Shown here piece after piece: positions 1 to 7,950 of a stretch of 64,000 nucleotides of DNA. The position numbers were made by a program, and so were the translations under genes. The notes under the pieces were generated by a model, which made no database searches, was not told the DNA's origin, and saw only the letters and a list, made by a program, of their open reading frames with translations. This DNA comes from Clostridium sp. OM02-18AC (GTDB lineage Bacteria; Bacillota; Clostridia; Lachnospirales; Lachnospiraceae). The DNA lies in NCBI RefSeq assembly GCF_003481825.1, contig NZ_QULW01000006.1:103805-167804 (forward strand), read 5' to 3'. Positions within the stretch are counted from its first letter, which is position 1. Every line of letters begins with the position of its first letter.

Positions 1-1
1 A

Positions 2-94
2 AGCCAGGTTTTGAATGAAAAAGGACTTCTGAATGAGAAACAGTTTCTGGACGAAAGCCAGATTTTGAATAGAAAGGAGAATGCCGCATGCTAG
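2..94 (+). CDS. 3' end of an upstream gene (partial)
   Basis: Only one of the three forward frames stays open from the window edge, and it ends at a TAG that overlaps the next ATG by 7 bases. The 30 visible residues are hydrophilic and contain two similar pieces, SQVLNE and SQILNR, so this looks like a variable C-terminal tail. Because it overlaps an OppF/DppF-like ATPase gene, it probably belongs to the partner ABC transporter ATPase (DppD-like). That is inference from context, as no conserved domain is visible. Confidence 0.6.
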   Translation, partial: SQVLNEKGLLNEKQFLDESQILNRKENAAC

Positions 95-918
95 AATTAA
101 ACGACATCTGTGTCAGCTTCCGCAGTGAACGCCAGGAAAAACTCTTCGGCACCAGCCGTGACCAGATTCTCTTTGATGTATCCCTGCGCGTTCCACAGGG
201 GACCTGTCTCGGCATCCTGGGCGAATCCGGAAGCGGGAAATCCACCCTGGGCCGTGTGATCTGCGGGCTGTTAAAACCAGACCGCGGAGAAGTACGGATC
301 CACGGCACCTCTGTCTATGCTTCCCGGAGTGGACGCAAGAATCTCCAGAAACGCTTAAGCGTCGTCTTCCAGGACTACACGACCTCCGCCAATCCACGGT
401 TCCGGGTAAAAGAGATCATTGCAGAAGGACTTGCAGCAAGGGAACGGAACCAGAAAAACAACGGCGGCATTGCAGGCATCACGAATACCGCACAGCCTGG
501 CACTCCGGCAAAATGGAACCGGCAGGAAGAAACCAGCCATCTTTTAGAGCTTGTCGGTCTCAATGCCTCCTATGCGGACCGCTACCCGCATGAACTCTCC
601 GGGGGACAGCTGCAGCGTGTCTGCATTGCGCGGGCGGTGGCCTGCCAGCCGGAAATCATTCTGTTTGACGAGGCAATTTCTTCTCTCGATGCGCACACCC
701 AGGTACAGATCATGGACCTGCTGCGCGACCTGAAAGAAAAGCTTGGCCTGACCTATATTTTCATCACACACGACCTGACTTCTGTGACCTATCTTTGTGA
801 TGATGTGCTGTTTCTTTATCATGGTCATGTTACAGAGCACATTCCGGTATCCCGCATCGCGGAAACAAAAGATGCGTATGCGCAAAAACTTTTGAGCTCT
901 ATCATTGAATTTGAGTAA
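88..918 (+). CDS. Peptide/nickel-type ABC transporter ATP-binding protein (OppF/DppF/NikE-like)
   Basis: Cytoplasmic ATPase that would power an oligopeptide, nickel or related importer. The 276 residues show Walker A GESGSGKS at 45-52, the Q-loop FQD near 93-95, the signature LSGGQ at 170-174, Walker B ILFDE near 191 and the H-loop THD near 229. A GAGG ribosome binding site precedes the ATG, and the start overlaps the stop of the upstream gene, so it is the last ATPase of an operon whose permease genes lie outside the window. Between the Q-loop and the signature is an atypical Asn/Gly/Thr-rich stretch (about residues 118-148) that is longer than usual in this family. The substrate cannot be read from an ATPase alone. 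Confidence 0.93.
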   Translation: MLELNDICVSFRSERQEKLFGTSRDQILFDVSLRVPQGTCLGILGESGSGKSTLGRVICGLLKPDRGEVRIHGTSVYASRSGRKNLQKRLSVVFQDYTTSANPRFRVKEIIAEGLAARERNQKNNGGIAGITNTAQPGTPAKWNRQEETSHLLELVGLNASYADRYPHELSGGQLQRVCIARAVACQPEIILFDEAISSLDAHTQVQIMDLLRDLKEKLGLTYIFITHDLTSVTYLCDDVLFLYHGHVTEHIPVSRIAETKDAYAQKLLSSIIEFE

Positions 919-950
919 TGATAAATGTAGCAAAAGGAGATCTTATATCT

Positions 951-2027
951 ATGAGACTGTCTGACTTAAAAGCCGGCACTGGAGCAAAACAAACACTTCT
1001 GCTGCCTGTCACCAGCCCCTATCCCATCCAAATGACCGTCATCTGCGGCAGCCACCCCGGAAAAACACTGGTGGTTACCGCCGGAGTACATGGCTGCGAA
1101 TACGTCGGCATCGAAGCACTCCGCAGCCTTGGAAACGAATTAGAGCCTGACAATCTTTCTGGGCGTCTGATCCTTCTGCCTCTGGTAAACCCGGAAGGCT
1201 TCTACCACGGTGCAAAACAGATCATTCCATCCGACGGCCAGAATCTAAACCGGATGTTTCCCGGAAGTAAAGAAGAGACCTTTTCCAGCCAGCTCGCAAA
1301 GGTTCTGGAGGAAACCCTGTACCCGGAGGCGGATTTTCTGATGGATCTGCACGGCGGAGATGTCAACGAAGCACTGACTCCGCTGATTTTCTTTCCAACG
1401 GCAGTGCCGGAAAAGCTTGCAACGCAATCCGCTCTGGCCGCAGCCGCCCTCTCGGTTCCTTACCGGGTTGCCTCCACCTCAAAAAACGGTCTCTACAGCT
1501 GGGCCGCACAATGCGGGATCCCGGCCCTGCTGGTAGAGCGCGGAGAGCGCGGGCTGTGGAACAAAGAGGAAGTTGCTGCATGCAAACATAATGTATATGA
1601 GATGATGGAGCATCTTGGGATACTTTCTGTCTCACAAGCAACTGATAACCAGCAAGAGCAGACATCGCTTCGTACAAAAGCGTTTTCAAGACCAACTGAA
1701 ATCAACGACTCACGTTCTGCAGAGTCACATTCCGAACAAACCGAAATCCGCGATGCGCTTTATGCAGAAGCGCCTTCCGAACAAACCGAAATCCGCGAAA
1801 CACTTTATGCAGAAGCGCCTTCCGACGGTTTCTGGTATCCTGCCATGAAAAAAGCCGGAAAAACCGTTCCAAAAGGTGCCCTGCTTGGCACTCTGAACGA
1901 TGTTTCCGGCAAAGAAATCTTTCGCTGCATTGCCCCGTTTGACGGTGTCATCCTCTATTTCACCTTAAGTCTCGGTGTAAAATCCGGGGATCCGCTGGTC
2001 GCATTCGGAAGGTTGGAGCATATTTAG
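951..2027 (+). CDS. M14/succinylglutamate desuccinylase-aspartoacylase family zinc deacylase
   Basis: Predicted zinc-dependent amidase or deacylase of the AstE/AspA branch. Zinc ligands are visible as HGCE near residues 37-40 and the His of DLHGG near 131-134. The C-terminal 60 residues look like a small beta/lipoyl-like domain. I place the start at 951, not at the in-frame ATG at 918, because AAAAGGAG lies just ahead of 951. The gene follows the ABC ATPase directly, so it may deacylate the imported compound. Three in-frame 45-bp repeats (1686-1820) form a linker of 15-residue units between the two domains, which is unusual. The substrate is unknown. Confidence 0.82.
   Translation: MRLSDLKAGTGAKQTLLLPVTSPYPIQMTVICGSHPGKTLVVTAGVHGCEYVGIEALRSLGNELEPDNLSGRLILLPLVNPEGFYHGAKQIIPSDGQNLNRMFPGSKEETFSSQLAKVLEETLYPEADFLMDLHGGDVNEALTPLIFFPTAVPEKLATQSALAAAALSVPYRVASTSKNGLYSWAAQCGIPALLVERGERGLWNKEEVAACKHNVYEMMEHLGILSVSQATDNQQEQTSLRTKAFSRPTEINDSRSAESHSEQTEIRDALYAEAPSEQTEIRETLYAEAPSDGFWYPAMKKAGKTVPKGALLGTLNDVSGKEIFRCIAPFDGVILYFTLSLGVKSGDPLVAFGRLEHI
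1686..1820 (+). repeat. Three tandem 45-bp coding repeats
   Basis: Units lie at 1686-1730 (degenerate), 1731-1775 and 1776-1820. The last two differ at only a few bases and encode SEQTEIRDALYAEAP and SEQTEIRETLYAEAP. The unit length is a multiple of three, so copy number can change without breaking the deacylase reading frame. Confidence 0.9.
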
Positions 2028-2066
2028 TTGCTGGGCACGCATGCGTGAACAGTAACCATATTGGAT

Positions 2067-2852
2067 TCAAAAGAGTCCGCCCAGTCCAAATACTCCGACT
2101 GCTGCCATAACCACGTTGACACATACATTGGCTACGGAAAGCAGGAACAGGGTGTAGAACATTTTGTTCATTTCCTCGGTGGTGGTCTCACGGGCTGCGG
2201 AGTAGGAGGACATGATGATGGCACCTCCGGTAGAAAGCGGGCTGATGGCTGCTGCGAAGGAGGTTGCCGTGATCGCTGCGATCAGTTCTACATAATTCAC
2301 TCCGGCGAAGCGCTGGCAGATTTCCGCGGAGATCGGGTACAGGGTTGGCATCACCACAGCGGTGGTGGAGCTTACCCAGGACAGGATTCCGGAGGTGGCT
2401 GCCATAATCGGAGTTGCGGTATGCTCAGTCATGAAAGAAGCCAGCGTGTTGGAGATCAGGTCGATGCCGCCTAAGAGGCTGATCATGTTGACCAGTACAC
2501 CTACACCGCAGATCATGATCAGGGTGCCCCACGGGATGCTCTTGATGGCTTTCTTCTCATCAGCACCTCCAAGCAGAATCAGAACCGCTGCCATGCCAAA
2601 CAGGAAGGTAACACCAACCAGCGTCACAAACATAGAACTGGAAAAGCCTTTTACCACATCGCTGGCCTTTAACAGCCGCATGGTATCGCCGGATTTGATC
2701 TGCAGCTCCACTGCCATTCCCAGAAGCGCCAGCAAAAAGGCGGCTCCGATGGAAAAGAATCCGATATTGATTTTCTTTACAAATCCAACTGCGATTACCA
2801 TAATTAATACCAGCAGAGAAAGCTGCGGTAAGATTGCCCGAATCATTTCCAT
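2067..2852 (-). CDS. SLC13/MatC-like dicarboxylate permease, apparently internally shortened
   Basis: Membrane protein of 261 residues with about seven hydrophobic segments. The N-terminal part resembles the MatC N-terminal domain (GFVKKINIG, then FVTLVGVTFLFGMA near residue 75). The second half resembles the C-terminal half of the same family (IPWGTLIMICGVG, then SWVSSTTAVVMPTL). Family members are normally about 430-450 residues, and the middle section expected after FLFGMA is missing with the frame kept. I chose the ATG at 2852 because a GGGGGG ribosome binding site lies 7 bases ahead; an in-frame ATG at 2867 overlaps the upstream stop. It follows the PrpF-like gene, so both probably serve one carboxylate. 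Function of the shortened form is uncertain. Confidence 0.7.
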   Translation of the reverse strand: MEMIRAILPQLSLLVLIMVIAVGFVKKINIGFFSIGAAFLLALLGMAVELQIKSGDTMRLLKASDVVKGFSSSMFVTLVGVTFLFGMAAVLILLGGADEKKAIKSIPWGTLIMICGVGVLVNMISLLGGIDLISNTLASFMTEHTATPIMAATSGILSWVSSTTAVVMPTLYPISAEICQRFAGVNYVELIAAITATSFAAAISPLSTGGAIIMSSYSAARETTTEEMNKMFYTLFLLSVANVCVNVVMAAVGVFGLGGLF

Positions 2853-2866
2853 AGTATATCCCCCCA

Positions 2867-4021
2867 TTATCTTCTGACTGATGCAACGCCTTCCATTAAC
2901 AGGTTGGCAGTGCGGAATCCAAACGTATCTTCAATAACCGGCTCCTTCTCCTCTGGCCGGTAATCCACTCCACATTCCAGTACTCCGCCCGGATGTCCAA
3001 TGCGGATAAACTGAGTATCGGTGTCCGGATTTAAGACCTGCGCTACCACGCTTCCCGGCACAACTGCTGCTGCCGCCGTGCACATGGCTCCGGTCATCGC
3101 ATAACTCGGATGCGTTTTCTGCATCGACATCATCCGGGAAAGCAGATCGATTTCCTCTTTCTGGATCGTTGTTCCATCTGCAGTTTCGTAAGTATCCGGC
3201 TCTGCCACAAAGGTCATCTTCGGAATCCCCGGCGTTTCCCATGCTGATTTCTTATAATCATCGATCAGACCAAGTTTCACTGCCGCAAGTCCCCGCACCG
3301 TTTCCAGAAGTTCCAGCTTCGCTGCATCCGCATTTAATTCATTCGGATTTTCTTTTCCGGTCAGCCCCAGATCCTTTGCTTTTACAAAAACAAGCGGATT
3401 TGCCGCATCAACAATGGAAACCTCCACCTCGCCGAAGTCCGGCACAGTCAGCATATCCACTGCATTTCCGGTTGGAAGCAGACCCTTTCCTAATGTTCCA
3501 GCTGGATTTATAAATTTCAGGCGGATCGGTGATGCCGTTCCCGGGACTCCGGCAATCTGAAAATCACCTGTATAATTCACGCCTTCATCCGAGGTCTTCA
3601 CATCTGCCGCAATGATTTTTCCCGTATTGGTGTTGTAGATCCGCACGGTAGTCTCGTTCTCTTTCGGTGTGACCAGACCTTTTTCCAATGCAAACGGACC
3701 AACACCGGAAGAAATATTTCCGCAATTTCCTTTGTAGCTGACGATCGGCTTATCAACCGATACCTGTGCAAAGGTATAATCCACATCTGCATCTGCTCTC
3801 TGTGAGCGCTTTACGATCGCAACCTTGCTTGTTACTGACTGGGAACCGCCAAGCCCATCGATCTGTTTGGCATCCGGACTTCCCATGAGACGAAGCAGGA
3901 TTTCATCCCACGCTTCCTTATCTTTTGGGAGATCGGATTCCAATATGTAAATTCCTTTGCTGGTACCTCCCCGCATGATCGTCACCGGGAGCTTATATAC
4001 CTGTTCGTTCTGATTCTGCAT
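2867..4021 (-). CDS. PrpF-like isomerase (methylaconitate/methylitaconate/oxalomesaconate isomerase family)
   Basis: Cytoplasmic isomerase of the PrpF fold, 384 residues, full length for the family. Visible landmarks are MRGGTSKG near the N terminus, GLGGSQSVTSKVAIV, and the active-site segment GNCGNISSGVGPFA with its Cys. Known members shift a double bond in unsaturated tricarboxylic or dicarboxylic acids (2-methylaconitate, 3-methylitaconate, 4-oxalomesaconate), and sequence alone does not tell which. It is followed by the MatC-like permease and lies divergent from a LysR gene, with a good promoter at 4101-4129. This suggests a small inducible carboxylate-use operon. Confidence 0.88.
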   Translation of the reverse strand: MQNQNEQVYKLPVTIMRGGTSKGIYILESDLPKDKEAWDEILLRLMGSPDAKQIDGLGGSQSVTSKVAIVKRSQRADADVDYTFAQVSVDKPIVSYKGNCGNISSGVGPFALEKGLVTPKENETTVRIYNTNTGKIIAADVKTSDEGVNYTGDFQIAGVPGTASPIRLKFINPAGTLGKGLLPTGNAVDMLTVPDFGEVEVSIVDAANPLVFVKAKDLGLTGKENPNELNADAAKLELLETVRGLAAVKLGLIDDYKKSAWETPGIPKMTFVAEPDTYETADGTTIQKEEIDLLSRMMSMQKTHPSYAMTGAMCTAAAAVVPGSVVAQVLNPDTDTQFIRIGHPGGVLECGVDYRPEEKEPVIEDTFGFRTANLLMEGVASVRR

Positions 4022-4100
4022 TTCGTTTCCTCCATCACCTGTGTGTGAAGGCGGCTGGCCATGCCGCCGGTCTTTTTAACCGGTACCGTTTTATGGTTTT

Positions 4101-4129
4101 ATCATAGCATGAGGCCAACTGTAATACAA
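4101..4129 (-). promoter_or_regulatory. Promoter of the prpF-like operon
   Basis: On the minus strand, TTGTAT (4124-4129), a 17-base spacer and TATGAT (4101-4106). It reads toward the PrpF-like gene and is 24 bases away from the start of the divergent LysR promoter. Confidence 0.7.
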
Positions 4130-4152
4130 ATTCATAATTTTCATTCAAACTA

Positions 4153-4181
4153 TTCCACGCATCTATAGTTCGTGGTATGAT
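4153..4181 (+). promoter_or_regulatory. Candidate promoter of the LysR gene
   Basis: TTCCAC (4153-4158), 17 bases, TATGAT (4176-4181) preceded by TGG, an extended -10. The two divergent promoters sit close together, as expected for a LysR protein that controls its neighbour and itself. Confidence 0.55.
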
Positions 4182-4272
4182 ATGCATATCGGGTCGCAAG
4201 CAGTTCCTACACAGATTGCAAAACCGAAAACGCGATTCTATGACCATGTTAAATAATTTTGGGGGGATTTTT

Positions 4273-5184
4273 ATGGATTTTAGAGACTTATCTTATGTCC
4301 TGGCGATCGCCAGATATCAGAATATTACCAAGGCTGCGAATTCTTTATATGTAACCCAGCCGACACTTACAAAATTTCTCCAGAACCTGGAGGCTGAGCT
4401 TGGACAAAAGCTGTTCCGGAAGCTGGGGCACCGTTTTGTTCTCACCTATGCCGGGGAACGCTATGTAGAAAAAGCGGCCGAGATCCTGAACCTGAAAAAA
4501 GAGCTGGACCAGGAAATGAACGACATCGTAAAGAACCATTACGGCTCCTTAAAGATTGCCTTTCCGACCATGCGCGGCACTTACATGCTTCCCTGTACCC
4601 TGCCGATTTTCAATTCCTTATATCCCAATGTACGGCTGGAAATTCTGGAGTCGCATTCCTATTTACTGGAAGATATGCTGTTAAACGCAGAGGCTGATCT
4701 CGCATTTTTCAATCTGCCTGTAAAAAGCCCGGATATTGACTACGAGATCATCAGCCACGAGGAACTGCTCCTGATCTTGCCGCATCATCACCCGCTTGCG
4801 GAAATGGGCGTGCAAAAGCCGGACTGCAAATACCCGTGGATGGATCTCAAATACTTAAAAGACGAGCCTTTCCTGTTCCAGACTCCGGGACAGCGGACCC
4901 AACAGACGGTAGACCAGCTTTTTAAAGCGGCCGGGATCACCCCGATCATAAAGCTGCAGACCAGCAACATTGCCGCAAAAATCCAGCTGGTAGCAAAAGG
5001 CTACGGCTGTGGTTTTGTGACTGAAACCCATTTAAAGCACATCCAGCCGCCGCCTGACATTGCCTGCTTTTCCGTCGGCCCGGGAACCTGCACCACCGTT
5101 GATTTTGTGGCAGCCTACCGGCGCGGCAGTTACCTGCCGTACCATGCGCAGGAATACATTAAAATTGTAAAAGATTTCACCTAA
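4273..5184 (+). CDS. LysR-family transcriptional regulator
   Basis: DNA-binding regulator of 303 residues. The N-terminal winged helix-turn-helix (ITKAANSLYVTQPTLTKFL, residues about 16-34) and the substrate-binding effector domain are both present. I chose the ATG at 4273, which has GGGGGG 7 bases ahead, rather than the upstream in-frame codon at 4177, which lacks a ribosome site. It is divergent from the PrpF-like/MatC-like pair and probably responds to the carboxylate they handle. Its 3' end overlaps the convergent Nudix gene by 4 bases. Confidence 0.93.
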   Translation: MDFRDLSYVLAIARYQNITKAANSLYVTQPTLTKFLQNLEAELGQKLFRKLGHRFVLTYAGERYVEKAAEILNLKKELDQEMNDIVKNHYGSLKIAFPTMRGTYMLPCTLPIFNSLYPNVRLEILESHSYLLEDMLLNAEADLAFFNLPVKSPDIDYEIISHEELLLILPHHHPLAEMGVQKPDCKYPWMDLKYLKDEPFLFQTPGQRTQQTVDQLFKAAGITPIIKLQTSNIAAKIQLVAKGYGCGFVTETHLKHIQPPPDIACFSVGPGTCTTVDFVAAYRRGSYLPYHAQEYIKIVKDFT

Positions 5185-5660
5185 AGCTCCATTTCCCTGC
5201 CATCCAGAGAAGCCGATACCAGCTTATCGTGACCATCATAGACAAGCTTGAGGGAGAAGAAATCCGTGCGTTCATTCAGAAGTCGGAAGAAGATCTTATC
5301 TCCCTCCCAGATGTTTAACGTTACTACGTCTTCCTTATTGACCCATACCAGTTCGCCCTCATTGCATGCGATCGGTTCGCCGGTAAAGGCATCTGCCGTA
5401 AAAAGTGACATATATTCTGTCACGCCATTCCCGGAGACAAAGGTCACCATGGCACGGTATTTCCAGGAAGTCAGCGTATAACCGGTCTCCTCCCAGACTT
5501 CACGGAGCAGACATTCCTCCGGGCTTTCATCTGCCTCAAAATGACCTCCGACTCCAATCCATTTGTCTTTATTTACATCATTTTTCTTCACAGTGCGGTG
5601 CAGCATCAGATACTGTCCGTCTTTTTCAATATAACATAGCGTACTCAATGAGCTCTTCAC
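5181..5660 (-). CDS. Nudix hydrolase
   Basis: Nucleoside diphosphate-type pyrophosphohydrolase of 159 residues. The complete Nudix box G-x5-E-x7-REVWEETGY lies at residues 39-61, which supplies the metal-binding glutamates. It resembles MutT/8-oxo-dGTP diphosphatases, but substrate choice within Nudix proteins cannot be read from the box. The start is GTG at 5660 with GGAGG about 9 bases upstream; an ATG slightly further upstream runs at once into a stop. Confidence 0.9.
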   Translation of the reverse strand: MKSSLSTLCYIEKDGQYLMLHRTVKKNDVNKDKWIGVGGHFEADESPEECLLREVWEETGYTLTSWKYRAMVTFVSGNGVTEYMSLFTADAFTGEPIACNEGELVWVNKEDVVTLNIWEGDKIFFRLLNERTDFFSLKLVYDGHDKLVSASLDGREMEL

Positions 5661-5723
5661 TTTTTCATACCTCCGCAGATCATAGCAGATTATTTTCCAA
5701 ACTGGGAATTCTTTTATTGCCGT

Positions 5724-6536
5724 TCACATATTACAAACAGTAAAATACGTTACCTTTAGTTTCCGAAGAAGCCGGATTGATGCCTTATTTTCTCCTGCCA
5801 CGCAGGCACACACCGGACAATCCAGTTCGTTCTTTGCATAATCGAGGATCGCACGGCATGCTTCTTCGGCATAGCCCTGGCGGCGATAGGGGTGAAAGAC
5901 GTGGTATCCGAGTTCCAACTCTTCTTCCGGCACATTTGCTCTTACAGCCTCCCGCTCCTTCGCATTGGATAACCCGGCTTTTCCGATGATCCTGCCATCT
6001 GTTTTTCGCACCAGTGCCCAGATCCCATACTCATAAAAGCGGTACTGACTTTTGATGTAAGCCTTTAATTTCTCCTCATCGTAAAAGACCTGGTCGGCTT
6101 CCCGTTCTTCCTGTGTAAACCAGGCATCCGGCTCCTCTGGCATAGCGCCAATATCTTCCGGGGTAAATTCCCGGATAAGCAGACGGTCTGTTTCGGCAAT
6201 GATCCAGGGGAGGCTGATGTGGCGGCGCACAATGCGTTCTAAATACTCCGGGCAGATGGCGTCCGGCGTTGCCAGATACTCTGCATCCCAGATGTCATTC
6301 GCCGTCCTTCCCTCTGCTGTCTTTTCGACCGGCTGGTTTTCTGTTCGCAGAAGCTCTGATGTCTGGTTTTTCTCCGTCCGTTCTTCCTTCTGACTTCCTC
6401 CACCATGTTCCTCCAGATGAATCAGGCCAACAAAAGCTCTCCCCGCTGCTTTCGCGGCAAGGAGAGCTTTTCGTTCGTCAGAAACCACAACCGGATATGC
6501 TTTCTTTTCTACCCAAACTGTATAGTTCTGAACCAT
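5724..6536 (-). CDS. GNAT-family N-acetyltransferase with an extra N-terminal domain
   Basis: Acetyl-CoA-dependent transferase. The GNAT domain covers about residues 115-270 and contains the acetyl-CoA motif RRQGYAEEA near residue 218. The first 110 residues are not GNAT. They include a segment (VVVSDERKALLAAKAAGRA) that resembles the end of HAD-type phosphatase folds, interrupted by a hydrophilic Glu/Thr/Ser-rich stretch (about residues 44-80). GAGGAAAAG precedes the ATG. The acceptor substrate is unknown, and the N-terminal assignment is a weak resemblance only. Confidence 0.85.
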   Translation of the reverse strand: MVQNYTVWVEKKAYPVVVSDERKALLAAKAAGRAFVGLIHLEEHGGGSQKEERTEKNQTSELLRTENQPVEKTAEGRTANDIWDAEYLATPDAICPEYLERIVRRHISLPWIIAETDRLLIREFTPEDIGAMPEEPDAWFTQEEREADQVFYDEEKLKAYIKSQYRFYEYGIWALVRKTDGRIIGKAGLSNAKEREAVRANVPEEELELGYHVFHPYRRQGYAEEACRAILDYAKNELDCPVCACVAGENKASIRLLRKLKVTYFTVCNM

Positions 6537-6554
6537 ATATTCTTTTCCTCTGAA

Positions 6555-7073
6555 TCAGCACTTCTCCGGCTCGTCATACGCTTCGCCGAAGGTATCTACG
6601 GTCATGCTCTTGATCTTCTGCTCTTTGAGCGGTCTGTCGCTGTAGTCGGTGCGGGTCTCGGCAATCTTGTTTACGACGTCCATGCCGTCAATGACCATAC
6701 CGAATGCTGCGTATGCGCCGTCTAAGTGCGGAGCGTCCTTGTGCATGATGAAGAACTGGGAGCCTGCGGAGTTCGGCATCATGGAACGTGCCATGGAAAG
6801 AACGCCTGCGGTATGCTTTAAATCATTCTGGAAACCGTTCTGGCTGAACTCACCCTTGATGGAGTAACCCGGGCCGCCCATGCCGTTGCCGTTCGGACAT
6901 CCGCCCTGGATCATGAAGCCCTTGATGACTCTGTGGAAAATAAGGCCATCATAGTAGCCCTTTCCTGCCAGGCTGATAAAGTTCTTTACGGTGTTCGGAG
7001 CAACCTCCGGATATAATTCTGCGCGGATCACGCCGCCGTCTTCCATAGTAATGGTAATCTCTGGATTTTTCAT
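6555..7073 (-). CDS. Cyclophilin-type peptidyl-prolyl cis-trans isomerase
   Basis: Protein-folding enzyme of 172 residues, a single cyclophilin domain without signal peptide, so cytoplasmic. The catalytic segment FHRVIKGFMIQGG lies at residues 46-58 and includes the active-site Arg48. The later motif NSAGSQFFIM is also typical. GGGAG lies about 11 bases ahead of the ATG. It has its own promoter at 7136-7164. Confidence 0.95.
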   Translation of the reverse strand: MKNPEITITMEDGGVIRAELYPEVAPNTVKNFISLAGKGYYDGLIFHRVIKGFMIQGGCPNGNGMGGPGYSIKGEFSQNGFQNDLKHTAGVLSMARSMMPNSAGSQFFIMHKDAPHLDGAYAAFGMVIDGMDVVNKIAETRTDYSDRPLKEQKIKSMTVDTFGEAYDEPEKC

Positions 7074-7135
7074 GGATCAAATCTCCCTTCGTGTAGTGCG
7101 TTTGGTGTCACAACGCAAACGCTAAGATGGGAAAT

Positions 7136-7164
7136 ATTATATCATAAATTCCTCTAATACGCAA
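7136..7164 (-). promoter_or_regulatory. Promoter of the cyclophilin gene
   Basis: On the minus strand, TTGCGT (7159-7164), 17 bases, TATAAT (7136-7141). Downstream in the leader an inverted pair GCGTTTG/CAAACGC (7098-7104 and 7116-7122) could form a hairpin. Confidence 0.75.
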
Positions 7165-7236
7165 ATATCCAACTCATGAGGCATGTTCCGTTCTGTATAC
7201 ACGGGTAGTTACCGTTCAGGCAGGTGAACGAGGCCT

Positions 7237-7740
7237 TCACCCTGTAATCATCCTCCGCAGTCTTTCCAGATCCTCCTGATCCGGGTGGGAAAGCGCCTGA
7301 TCGAAGTTCTCGATCAGCGCATCCAGATTCGGCTTCGCATCCGGCATCTCCTTCATCTTCACATAGTGGTCCCGCACCGCCTGCGGCATCCTGCCCTGGC
7401 ACATGTACTCTCCGACCACCGTGTTACTTGCGTCGATGGCCGTGCGGACATTCGCGAGAATCTTCTGATAGTATGCTTCACTGCCGCCGAAGCCCGCAGT
7501 GCCAAACAGGAAAATCTTTTTGTTCCGAAGTCTGCCCAGCAGCTCCAGACACGCCTGATCCGCCGTGCCCTTGTCCGTCCAGAAACCCACATAGATCATC
7601 TCTGCATCCGGATCTGCGGATTTCGCCTCCCCGAAGTACGCACACCGCGCGTCCGGCAGTGCCCCTCGAATCATATCCGCGAGCTTCCTCGTGTTGCCCG
7701 TCCGACTGCTGAAAATGATGGCATATCTCTCTTCGCTCAT
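7237..7740 (-). CDS. Flavodoxin-family protein
   Basis: Small FMN-binding electron carrier or flavin reductase partner, 167 residues. The phosphate-binding loop SSRTGNTRKLAD is at residues 11-22, followed by VGFWTDKGTAD and FGTAGFGGS, which match the long-chain flavodoxin-like group (Flavodoxin_3 type). The same group includes BilS, the flavodoxin beside bilirubin reductase, but no BilR-like gene is present here, so that role is not claimed. The start region follows the right end of an IS200/IS605 insertion, which leaves the AAAGGAAGGA ribosome site intact but may have replaced the original promoter. Confidence 0.85.
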   Translation of the reverse strand: MSEERYAIIFSSRTGNTRKLADMIRGALPDARCAYFGEAKSADPDAEMIYVGFWTDKGTADQACLELLGRLRNKKIFLFGTAGFGGSEAYYQKILANVRTAIDASNTVVGEYMCQGRMPQAVRDHYVKMKEMPDAKPNLDALIENFDQALSHPDQEDLERLRRMITG

Positions 7741-7776
7741 CGTCCTGTCCTTCCTTTCATTCTCTTCAGTGAACTA

Positions 7777-7798
7777 CCCATTGTCTAAAGCCAATGGG
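7777..7798 (-). repeat. Right-end hairpin of the IS element
   Basis: Perfect arms CCCATTG (7777-7783) and CAATGGG (7792-7798) around the loop TCTAAAGC. The loop and part of the stem match the left-end hairpin at 9445-9466. Confidence 0.8.
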
Positions 7799-7950
7799 CT
7801 TCCTGCTTCACAGACCTCGTAACCTACTATCTCCACAGGCGTTAATTCGGGCAGTCCCTGCCCTATATTGTTATTTTTATGCTATTTGTCTTAATCCTTC
7901 TTCCAGTATATTCTTTGCTGCATTGATATCCCTGTCATGATTTGTTCCAC
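7777..7950 (-). ncRNA. Probable omega/reRNA region of tnpB
   Basis: In studied IS605 elements the TnpB guide RNA comes from the 3' end of tnpB plus the right end. Here that corresponds to the last codons of tnpB and the 100 noncoding bases to the right-end hairpin. The placement is by analogy; RNA borders are not visible in sequence. Confidence 0.4.

Noticed and set aside
7285..7788. 167-codon plus-strand frame opposite the flavodoxin gene
   Set aside because: Same length and place as the flavodoxin but without any domain or ribosome site.
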